The notes under the pieces were generated by a model. It made no database searches. It saw only the letters and a list, made by a program, of their open reading frames with translations, and was not told the DNA's origin. Source: Mycobacterium heidelbergense (GTDB taxonomy: Bacteria; Actinomycetota; Actinomycetes; Mycobacteriales; Mycobacteriaceae). From it: DNA of 64,000 nucleotides. A program made the translations under genes and the position numbers. Of this stretch, positions 25,429 to 32,279 are shown piece by piece (the stretch's first letter is position 1; every line of letters starts with the position of its first letter). The stretch is from the NCBI RefSeq assembly GCF_010730745.1, contig NZ_AP022615.1, positions 372,001 through 436,000 on the forward strand, written 5' to 3'.

Positions 25429-26367
25429 ATGCGCGTCCGCCCGCTCAGCGTGCTCGCCGCGATGGCGGCGGTGACGCTGGTGTTGGCCGGGTGCGACGAG
25501 GCGCTGCTCGAGACGCAGGCCCGGGGATCCGGCAAGCCGGTGCGCAGCGCGCCCGCCCGCCTGTTGCCGGCGCAACAGGAGACCATCCAACTGCTGCTCG
25601 ACACCATCAAGGTCTCCGGGATGTCCGGCGCAGGGATCGGCGGCCTGCAGGCACGCATCCAGCAGGCGGTCGACGAAGCCGCCGCCGGCGGGGCCACCCT
25701 CTCGGTGGCCGTCCTCGACCGCAAGACGCGCGAGTTGGTCTCCAGCGGCAACACCCAGATCGTCGGCACCGCATCGGTGGCCAAGCTCTTCATCGCCGAC
25801 GACCTGCTCCTGCAGGAATCCGAGGGCAAGACCACCCTGTCCCCCGACGACCGCCAGGCCCTGGACGTCATGTTGCAGTCATCCGACGACGGCGCCGCCG
25901 AGAGGTTCTGGAGTCAGGGCGGCGGCGACACCATCATCACCCAGGTCGCGGCCCGGTACGGGCTGTCCTCCACCACCCCGCCCAGCGACGGCCGCTGGTG
26001 GAACACGACGAGCTCGCTGACCGACCTGGTCCACTACTACGACATGCTGCTCGCCGGGTCGGGCGGGCTGCCCGCGGAGCGGGCCACGATCATCGTCAAC
26101 GACCTGGCCCAGTCCACCCCGACCGGGGTCGACGGCTATCCGCAGCGGTTCGGCATTCCCGAGGGCCTGTTCGCCGAGCCGGTGGCCGTGAAGCAGGGCT
26201 GGATGTGCTGCATCGGCAGCGACTGGATGCACCTGTCGACCGGCGTGATCGGCGCCGACCACCGCTACGTCATGGTGGTCCAGTCGCTTCAGCCCTCCGA
26301 CGACGCCACCGCGCGCCAGACGATCACCCAGGCCGTCAAGACGATATTCCCCAGCGGCCGAATCTGA
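25429..26367 (+). CDS. lppW: LppW-like lipoprotein with beta-lactamase-type fold
   Basis: A 312-residue lipoprotein: signal peptide with lipobox VLAGC (Cys about residue 23), then a serine beta-lactamase/PBP-like domain. TASVAKLF could be the SxxK motif and SSDDGAAERFW an SxN-like site; no clear KTG is seen, although VKQGW occupies that place. It matches Rv2905. Catalytic activity is doubtful. It is convergent with trmD, with IS110 copy 2 between. Confidence 0.88.
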   Translation: MRVRPLSVLAAMAAVTLVLAGCDEALLETQARGSGKPVRSAPARLLPAQQETIQLLLDTIKVSGMSGAGIGGLQARIQQAVDEAAAGGATLSVAVLDRKTRELVSSGNTQIVGTASVAKLFIADDLLLQESEGKTTLSPDDRQALDVMLQSSDDGAAERFWSQGGGDTIITQVAARYGLSSTTPPSDGRWWNTTSSLTDLVHYYDMLLAGSGGLPAERATIIVNDLAQSTPTGVDGYPQRFGIPEGLFAEPVAVKQGWMCCIGSDWMHLSTGVIGADHRYVMVVQSLQPSDDATARQTITQAVKTIFPSGRI

Positions 26368-26405
26368 CGGGGCGCGAGTTCCCCGCGCCAGTTCCCCGCG
26401 AGCAG

Positions 26406-26701
26406 CTATCTGGGGGGCTGAGGCCCCGCCGTGGGGGATGAAAATTTGGTGGTGTCGTTCGGCGTGGCTAGGTGGTTGCTTGGCGTGCTGGCGGGGTTGA
26501 CGCTGGAGGGGTGTTTCGGTGGATCCCGTTGCGTCTGTGTTGTCGTGAGCACGCCGAGCAGCTTGGGACGAAGGGTACCCCGTGGTTGTGCGGGGGCCGT
26601 GGTTTGTTGCCTGTGAGCACGCGAGTGAGACTCCTGTTTGTTTTCACTCTTCCCGGAACACGCTGATTAACAACAGGTTCTAGATGATGAGGTGATTGAT
26701 C
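26406..26701 (+). ncRNA. Candidate bridge RNA in the IS110 left end
   Basis: IS110 elements carry a structured RNA whose two internal loops pair with target and donor DNA. Here TGCGTCTG (26530-26537) is complementary to the right half of the reconstructed target (CAGACGCA) and GCCGAGCAG (26553-26561) matches the left half, 15 nt apart; both include the AG/CT core. Further on, CGAGTGAG (26622-26629) equals the element's right end (28037-28044) and CTAGATG (26680-26686) can pair, with two G-U/T wobbles, with TATCTGG at the left end (26407-26413). RNA boundaries and strand are not established. Confidence 0.5.
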
Positions 26702-27993
26702 ATGGAGGTGGTCCATCGGCGGTGTGCAGGCCTTGATGTTTCCAAGAAGGACGCCAAGGTCTGTGTCCGGGTTCAGGGTCAGGGTCGGCGCGCCACCACG
26801 ACGACGGTGAGCACGTGGGTTCGACCACCAGCCAGATCCTGGCGTTGCGCGAGCATCTGCTGGCTGAGCAGGTCAGCTGTGTGGTGATCGAATCGACGTC
26901 GGATTATTGGAAGCCGTTTTACTACCTGCTTGAAGATGCGCTGCCGGTGATCTTGGCCAACGCTAAGGCGGTGCGTAATGTGCCTGGCCGCAAGACCGAT
27001 GTCTCGGATGCGATGTGGCTGGCTGACCTGGGCGCACACGGGCTGGTACGCGCCTCGTTCGTGCCGCCGCAGCCGATTCGGGAGTTACGCGATCTGACGC
27101 GGGCGCGCACCATGATCACCCGGGCGCGTACCAAGGAGATTCAGCGGCTAGAGAAACTGCTCGAAGACGCCGGGATCAAACTGTCGGCGGTGGCCTCTGA
27201 CATCGTCGGGGTCTCCGGGCGGGCGATGCTCGAGGCGCTGATCGCCGGGCAGCGCGATCCGGCGGTGCTGGCTGATCTGGCCAAACAACGGCTGCGGGAG
27301 AAGATCCCCGCGCTCACCGAGGAGCTGCGCGGGCGGTTTAACGACCATCACGCGTTCATGACGCGGTTGTATCTGGATCGCATCGACGCCCACGACGCCG
27401 ACGTCGCCCGCCTAGATGAACGCATCGAGGAGGCGATCCAACCCTTTCAAGCCATCCGGGAGTTACTCATGAGCATCCCGGGCTTTTCGACGATCGTGGC
27501 CGATGTGTTCATCGCCGAGACCGGCGCGGACATGAGCGTGTTTCCCACTGCGGCGCACCTGGCGTCGTGGGCTGGGGTGGTGCCCGGTTGCAACGAATCA
27601 GCGGGCCGGGTCAAATCAGCGGCCACCCGAGCGGGCAACCGCTACCTCAAAGCCGCCCTCGGGGTCGCGGCCCTCTCGGCGGCCCGCAGCAAAGACACCT
27701 ACTACAACGCCCGCTACCGACGCATCGCCGGCAGCCGCCCACCCCAGCCAAAACGCAGGAACAGAACCAAAGCCCAGCACAGCTCACCAGCGGGCATGAT
27801 CGCCCTGGTCGCCCTGGAACACAAGATGCTCACCGACGCCTACAACATGCTGATCAACGGCGCTTTCTACCGCGACCCCGGCCCCGGCTACTACACCCGC
27901 CACCACCCCAGCAAGACCAAGGCCAACGCCATCAAGCAGCTCGAAGCCCTGGGATACAACGTCATCCTCGAACCACTCACCGAAGTCGCCTAA
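26702..27993 (+). pseudogene. IS110-family transposase (one frameshift)
   Basis: DEDD-type serine recombinase of about 430 residues. The ATG at 26702 follows GATGAGGTG and reads MEVVHRRCAGLDVSKKDAK; the frame changes at 26817-26819 (TGGG), after which GSTTSQILALREHLLAEQV continues uninterrupted to the TAA at 27991. A fourth G would give a continuous protein. DEDD domain marks are GLDVSKK, VIESTSDYWKP and TDVSDAMWLADL; the C-terminal Tnp20 domain includes SIPGFSTIVADVFIAETG and GCNESAGRVKSAATRAGNRYL with the likely catalytic Ser. Copy 1 has the same break, so it is either an old mutation, a programmed -1 shift, or a systematic base-call error. Confidence 0.85.
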
Positions 27994-28044
27994 CACCAGG
28001 GGCCAGCGACTCACCCGCTTCGGGTCACCACATTTTCGAGTGAG

Positions 28045-28094
28045 ACGCAGAATCGCACGAATCCGCGTAGCGGCGTGCGATTCTGCGTCTGCTC
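28045..28094. repeat. Extragenic palindrome A2, split by IS110 copy 2
   Basis: ACGCAGAATCGCACG (28045-28059), continued on the far side of the IS by GAGCAG (26400-26405), pairs perfectly over 21 bp with the arm at 28074-28094; the loop is 14 nt. It ends 4 bp before the trmD stop and lies between convergent lppW and trmD. The arm sequence is the same as A1 except for one base pair (A:T instead of C:G). Confidence 0.8.
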
Positions 28095-28098
28095 GGCG

Positions 28099-28785
28099 TC
28101 AGTCCGTCAGGTCGGGGCGGCGTTCCCGGGTGCGCCGCAGCGACACCTCCCGGCGCCAGGCGGCGATCCGCGCGTGATCACCGGACAGCAGGACGTCGGG
28201 GACGTCGAGCCCACGCCAGCTCGGCGGCCGCGTATAGCTGGGCCCCTCCAGCAGCCGGTCCAGGCCCGGCGAGTGCGAATCATGTTGATGCGACGCGGGA
28301 TTGCCGAGAACCCCGTCGAGCAGCCGCAGCACCGCTTCGATCATCACCAGCGCGGCCGACTCCCCGCCCGGCAACACGTAGTCGCCGATCGAGACCTCCT
28401 CGATCCGCATCCGCCGCGCGGCGTCCTCGACGACCCGCTGGTCGATGCCCTCGTAGCGCCCGCACGCGAACACCAGGTGCGTCTCGGCGGTCCAGCGCTG
28501 CGCGGTCGCCTGGGTGAACGGCGCGCCGGCCGGGGTGGGAACGACCAAAAGCGTCTCGCCGGAACAGATCTCATCCAGCGCCTCACCCCATACGGGCGCC
28601 TTCATCACCATCCCGGGGCCGCCGCCGTAGGGTGCGTCGTCCACCGAGTGGTGCACGTCGTGGGTCCACCGGCGCAGGTCGTGCACGCGCAGATCGACCA
28701 GGCCCGACGCAATCGCCTTGCCCGGCAACGATTGCCGCAGCGGGTCGAGGTAGGCCGGGAAGATCGTGACGACGTCGATTCTCAT
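28099..28785 (-). CDS. trmD: tRNA (guanine-N1)-methyltransferase
   Basis: Methylates G37 of tRNAs reading CUN, CCN and CGG codons, preventing +1 slippage. The 228-residue product has PYGGGPGMVMKAPVW, the RYEGIDQRV segment and the SAM-binding knot SIGDYVLPGGESAALVMIEA. Its ATG overlaps the rimM stop by 4 bp in the rpsP-khpA-rimM-trmD operon. Confidence 0.97.
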   Translation of the reverse strand: MRIDVVTIFPAYLDPLRQSLPGKAIASGLVDLRVHDLRRWTHDVHHSVDDAPYGGGPGMVMKAPVWGEALDEICSGETLLVVPTPAGAPFTQATAQRWTAETHLVFACGRYEGIDQRVVEDAARRMRIEEVSIGDYVLPGGESAALVMIEAVLRLLDGVLGNPASHQHDSHSPGLDRLLEGPSYTRPPSWRGLDVPDVLLSGDHARIAAWRREVSLRRTRERRPDLTD

Positions 28786-29300
28786 GCCAGGTCCAGCAGG
28801 CCGTCGGGCGGATCGATCTCGATCAGGCCCTCGTCCAGCGACACCGACGTCACGATCGCGCCGACGAAAGGCACCAGCACCTCACTCGAATCACGCCGCA
28901 CCGCCAACAGCTCACCGGCCGCGGTGTGCAGCACCTCGGCGACGACGCCGATGTCGCACCCCGTCGTCGTCCGGACGCGAAGGCCCTCGAGCTGGTGGTC
29001 GTAGTAGGTGTCCGGCTCGTCGATCGGCGGCAGGTCGTCGGAGTCCACGACGAACAGGCTGCCCCGCAGGGCGTCGGCGCTCTCGCGGTCGTTGACCCCG
29101 GCCAGTCGCAGCAGCAGCCGCCCACCGTGCTCGCGCGCCTGGTCGACGACGAAGCTGCGTTCCTCACCGCTACGAGAGTTCTTGGCGCGCAACGTGTTAC
29201 CCGGGGCGAACCGGGCGGCGGGATCGTCGGTGCGGATCTCCACGACCACCTCGCCGCCGATGCCGTGGGCTTTGACGACGCGCCCGACCGTCAACTCCAA
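28782..29300 (-). CDS. rimM: 16S rRNA processing protein RimM
   Basis: A 172-residue 30S maturation factor that binds S19. It has an N-terminal RimM barrel (VGRVVKAHGIGGEVVVEI) and a C-terminal PRC barrel (YYDHQLEGLRVRTTTGCDIG, then VPFVGAIVTSVSL). It follows the KH-domain gene by 11 bp and overlaps trmD. Confidence 0.96.
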   Translation of the reverse strand: MELTVGRVVKAHGIGGEVVVEIRTDDPAARFAPGNTLRAKNSRSGEERSFVVDQAREHGGRLLLRLAGVNDRESADALRGSLFVVDSDDLPPIDEPDTYYDHQLEGLRVRTTTGCDIGVVAEVLHTAAGELLAVRRDSSEVLVPFVGAIVTSVSLDEGLIEIDPPDGLLDLA

Positions 29301-29311
29301 GGGAGTTCCCG

Positions 29312-29554
29312 CTACTGGTCGGTGTCCACCACGTCGACGCGGATGCCCCGGCCACCGATCCCGGCGACCAGCGTGCGCAGCGCGGTCGCAGTGCGTCCGC
29401 CCCGACCGATCACCTTGCCCAGGTCGTCGGGGTGGACATGCACCTCCACGGTGCGCCCGCGCCGATTGGTCACCATGTCGACCCGGACATCGTCGGGGTT
29501 GTCGACGATCCCGCGGACCAGATGCTCGACGGCGTCAACGACGACGGTGCTCAT
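29312..29554 (-). CDS. khpA: KH-domain RNA-binding protein KhpA
   Basis: An 80-residue protein consisting of one KH domain with the GxxG loop in LGKVIGRGGRTATALRTL. KhpA is an RNA chaperone found between rpsP and rimM in Gram-positive bacteria and works with KhpB in cell-envelope control; the mycobacterial role is less clear. Matches Rv2908c. It lies 5 bp downstream of rpsP. Confidence 0.94.
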   Translation of the reverse strand: MSTVVVDAVEHLVRGIVDNPDDVRVDMVTNRRGRTVEVHVHPDDLGKVIGRGGRTATALRTLVAGIGGRGIRVDVVDTDQ

Positions 29555-29559
29555 CGGAG

Positions 29560-30072
29560 TCAGCCTTCGGTCGTCTGTTCGGGCTGCTCGCCGCCCCCGA
29601 CCGTCGCGGCCTCACCGGCCGCCTCATCGGCGGCTTCGGCCCCGGCTTCGGCGCTGGCTTCGGCCGCTTTGGCGGCCTTCTTCGCCGGTGCCTTCTTCTT
29701 CGGCTTGGCGGCCTCGGTGGTGGGCGCGCCGTCGGCGGCGGCCAGCGCGGCGTTGAACAGCTCCAGCTTGGACGGCTTGGCCGGGGCGACCTTCAGGCTG
29801 CCCTCGGCGCCGGGCAGACCCTTGAACTTCTGCCAGTCGCCGGTGATCTTCAGCAGCTTGAGGACGGGCTCGGTGGGCTGAGCCCCCACCGAGAGCCAGT
29901 ACTGGGCGCGCTCGGAGTTGATCTCGATGAGGCTCGGCTCCTCCTTGGGGTGATAGCGGCCGATGACCTCGATCGAGCGGCCGTCGCGCCGGGTGCGGGC
30001 GTCGGCGACGGCGATGCGGTACTGAGGATTGCGGATTTTGCCAAGCCGGGTGAGCTTGATCTTGACAGCCAT
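29560..30072 (-). CDS. rpsP: 30S ribosomal protein S16
   Basis: The 170-residue S16 protein: MAVKIKLTRLGKIRNPQYRI, then GRSIEVIGRYHPKEEPSL and the QYWLSVGAQPTEPV segment. A Lys/Ala-rich then acidic tail of ~60 residues follows the core, as in other mycobacteria. Start at ATG 30072. It heads the rpsP-khpA-rimM-trmD operon, and a ~160-bp gap separates it from the Rv2910c-like gene. Confidence 0.97.
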   Translation of the reverse strand: MAVKIKLTRLGKIRNPQYRIAVADARTRRDGRSIEVIGRYHPKEEPSLIEINSERAQYWLSVGAQPTEPVLKLLKITGDWQKFKGLPGAEGSLKVAPAKPSKLELFNAALAAADGAPTTEAAKPKKKAPAKKAAKAAEASAEAGAEAADEAAGEAATVGGGEQPEQTTEG

Positions 30073-30232
30073 GGTTAAGCGACTTCTCCTGTGTGTGTCA
30101 CGCTGCAATTCGGCGGCCAGGGCGGGATGCCCGGACCCGGTTTTGCCTCGCGTGCGCGTCCGCCGCGCGCGGCGGACAGCCGCCCATTGTGCCAGAACGA
30201 GGGTCGTGACAAGAAATGCGCCCGGCCGGCGC

Positions 30233-30652
30233 TCACATCACTTTCTGGAAGACTTTCGATTCGACCCGGCGGGTCATTCGCCAGCCCTCGGGGGTGCGCA
30301 CGAACTCGTCGTCGTACCACAGGCCGCAAAACAGCACCTGGTCCTTATCGCCGGGCAGCACCATGGGGTTGAAGCAGATCACCCGCGACGACGCGGTGTC
30401 CCCGTCGATGCGGACCGAGAAGTTGCCGAGCATGTGGGCATACACCGGGAAGTTCGGCAGCACCTCCGAGAGCCACCGCTTGACGTCCGGGTACCGCCCC
30501 TCGATGCCGCCCAGGGCCGTGTAGTCGATGTACGCGTCGTCGGTGAACACCCTGTCCAGATCGTCGAACCGGCGCTGGTCGATGGCGGTGGAATAGTCCA
30601 CCAGCAGCTGCTGGATCTCTAGGCGGTCGGAAATCTCGGCCAGGCTCAACAT
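30233..30652 (-). CDS. SnoaL/NTF2-like protein
   Basis: A 139-residue single-domain protein of the SnoaL-like, NTF2-fold group (Rv2910c): LAEISDRLEIQQLLVDYSTA, DDLDRVFTDDAYIDYTALGG and WYDDEFVRTPEGWRM are typical. Relatives include dehydratases and isomerases; the catalytic function here is unknown. ATG 30652 gives MLSLAEISDR, matching the orthologue. It is divergent from dacB2 across a repeat (30690-30745). Confidence 0.88.
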   Translation of the reverse strand: MLSLAEISDRLEIQQLLVDYSTAIDQRRFDDLDRVFTDDAYIDYTALGGIEGRYPDVKRWLSEVLPNFPVYAHMLGNFSVRIDGDTASSRVICFNPMVLPGDKDQVLFCGLWYDDEFVRTPEGWRMTRRVESKVFQKVM

Positions 30653-30689
30653 GCCTCGATTCAACACCGCCCCTACCGCCCCTCGCCGC

Positions 30690-30745
30690 GAGCGTGCGCA
30701 GAATGCCGCTTACGCGCGGCGTGTCGTGTGCAAACACGCACGCTC
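30690..30745. repeat. 56-bp extragenic palindromic repeat B1
   Basis: Begins GAGCGTGCGCAGAATG and ends with CACGCACGCTC; the outer arms extend to 13 bp (30686-30698 with 30737-30749). A second 56-bp copy is at 61789-61844, and the last ~30 bases are identical between the two. It lies in a divergent promoter region, so it is not a simple terminator. Confidence 0.75.
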
Positions 30746-30801
30746 GCGGCGGGGGTGGTGGCCGGCGGGGGTGGTGGCGGGCGCGGTTAAACTTTGCGCC
30801 C

Positions 30802-31668
30802 ATGCGGAAGCTCATGGCCGCGGTTGCCGCGCTGCTCACGGTCGGTGCCACCACCGCCACGTCGCGGGCCGACAGCGCGCAGCCGGTCGGCTCGGTGCCG
30901 ATCCCCGACGGCCCGGCGCAGACCTGGATCGTGGCCGACCTCGACAGCGGCCAGGTGCTGGCCGCCCGCGACCAGAACGTGCCGCACCCGCCCGCGAGCA
31001 CCATCAAGGTGCTGCTCGCGCTGGTCGCCCTGGACCAGCTGAGCCTGGACTCCACCGTCGTCGCCGACGCCGCGGACACGCAGGTCGAGTGCAACTGCGT
31101 CGGCATCAAACCGGGCCGCAGCTATACCGCGCGCCAGCTGCTGGACGGCCTGCTGCTGGTCTCGGGCAACGACGCCGCCAACACGCTGGCGCACATGATG
31201 GGCGGGCCCGACGCGACGGTGGCCAAGATGAACGCCAAGGCCGCGTCGCTGGGGGCGACCGACACGCACGCGGCGACGCCGTCGGGCCTGGACGGGCCCG
31301 GCGGCTCCGGGGCGTCGACGGCGCACGACCTGGCCGTCATCTTCCGCGCCGCGATGGCCAACCCGATGTTCGCGCACATCACCGCCGAGCCGTCGGCGAT
31401 GTTCCCCGGTGACAACGGCGATCACCCGATCGACAACCAGGACGAGCTGCTGCAGCGCTATCCCGGCGCCATCGGCGGCAAGACCGGCTTCACCAATGCG
31501 GCCCGCAAGACCTTCGTCGGCGCCGCCGCGCGCGGTGGCCGCCGGCTGGTGATCGCCATGATGTACGGGCTGGTGAAGGCCGGCGGACCGACGTATTGGG
31601 ACCAGGCGGGCAACCTGTTCGACTGGGGTTTCGCGCTCAACCCGGAGTCCGGCATCGGCTCGCTGTAG
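30802..31668 (+). CDS. dacB2: D-alanyl-D-alanine carboxypeptidase DacB2
   Basis: A 288-residue exported penicillin-binding enzyme that trims peptidoglycan stem peptides. It has a signal peptide (MRKLMAAVAALLTVGATTATSRA) and the three S11 motifs: STIK in PPASTIKVLLAL, SGN in LVSGNDAANTLA and KTG in GGKTGFTNAARKTFVG. It matches Rv2911. The ATG at 30802 closely follows an AT-richer TTAAACTTTG stretch, possibly the -10 region. It is convergent with the TetR gene, 7 bp away. Confidence 0.95.
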   Translation: MRKLMAAVAALLTVGATTATSRADSAQPVGSVPIPDGPAQTWIVADLDSGQVLAARDQNVPHPPASTIKVLLALVALDQLSLDSTVVADAADTQVECNCVGIKPGRSYTARQLLDGLLLVSGNDAANTLAHMMGGPDATVAKMNAKAASLGATDTHAATPSGLDGPGGSGASTAHDLAVIFRAAMANPMFAHITAEPSAMFPGDNGDHPIDNQDELLQRYPGAIGGKTGFTNAARKTFVGAAARGGRRLVIAMMYGLVKAGGPTYWDQAGNLFDWGFALNPESGIGSL

Positions 31669-31675
31669 CGGCCCG

Positions 31676-32278
31676 TCATGGGGCCGCGTTCGGCAGCGCC
31701 GCGGTCAGCAGCGCCGTCAGCACCGGGATCCGTTGTTGCGCGACGTGTGGTTGCGGCAGAACGCCTTCCACCACAGCGGCCCCGTCGAACACGTTCGTCA
31801 GCAGCGCCACGACGACCGGAAACGTTTCCTCCGGGAAGTTTTCGGCGCCGGGCAGCGCGCGGGCGGCGTCGTGGATCTTCGCGGAGTACTGCCCAAGCTC
31901 GTGTTGCAAAGTGTCCCTGAGCTTTTCGTCGGTCCGGGCGGCGATCAACAGTTCGTAGAGCACGGCGTTGGTGGGGCCGCCGGTGATGTCGCGGAGTATC
32001 GCCAGCGCCGCCTCCAGCGCCGGCCGGTCGGCCGGTATTTCGGCGACCCGCTTGGTGAACGACTCCAGCTGACGGCGCAACACCTCGGACGCCGTGGCCG
32101 CCATGAAGTCGCCCATGGTGTCGAAGTGGCGGAACAGGGCGCCGACGGACACACCCGCGCGCTTGGTGATCACGGCGGCCGACGCGCGGGCGTAGCCGAC
32201 CTCAACGATGGTGTCGATGCAGGCGTCGAGGAGCCGCCCGACGGTCTCCTCGCGGCGCTGCCGCTGGGTCCTGGCCAT
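31676..32278 (-). CDS. TetR-family transcriptional regulator
   Basis: A 200-residue repressor (Rv2912c position). The N-terminal helix-turn-helix is RASAAVITKRAGVSVGALFRHF; the C-terminal ligand domain is all-helical and not assigned. Its start lies 1 bp from the stop of the D-aminoacylase-like gene on the same strand, so it is the second gene of that transcript and probably controls it. Confidence 0.92.
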   Translation of the reverse strand: MARTQRQRREETVGRLLDACIDTIVEVGYARASAAVITKRAGVSVGALFRHFDTMGDFMAATASEVLRRQLESFTKRVAEIPADRPALEAALAILRDITGGPTNAVLYELLIAARTDEKLRDTLQHELGQYSAKIHDAARALPGAENFPEETFPVVVALLTNVFDGAAVVEGVLPQPHVAQQRIPVLTALLTAALPNAAP

Positions 32279-32279
32279 G

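Larger units (their letters stand above)
26406..28042 (+). mobile_element. IS110-family insertion sequence, copy 2
   Basis: A 1637-bp element. Layout is a ~296-nt non-coding left end, a transposase gene 26702-27993 and a ~49-nt right end. It is bounded by AG on both sides (26404-26405 and 28043-28044), a likely duplicated core dinucleotide; no terminal inverted repeats are seen. It lies in one arm of palindrome A2. The long left end places it with IS110-group elements, whose bridge RNA is encoded at that end. It is related in general type to IS900/IS1110, but no ISfinder name can be given. Confidence 0.92.

Noticed and set aside
14075..28042. Inversion of the segment between the two inverted IS copies
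   Set aside because: Genes between the copies keep the orientation and order known from M. tuberculosis, so no inversion is fixed in this assembly.
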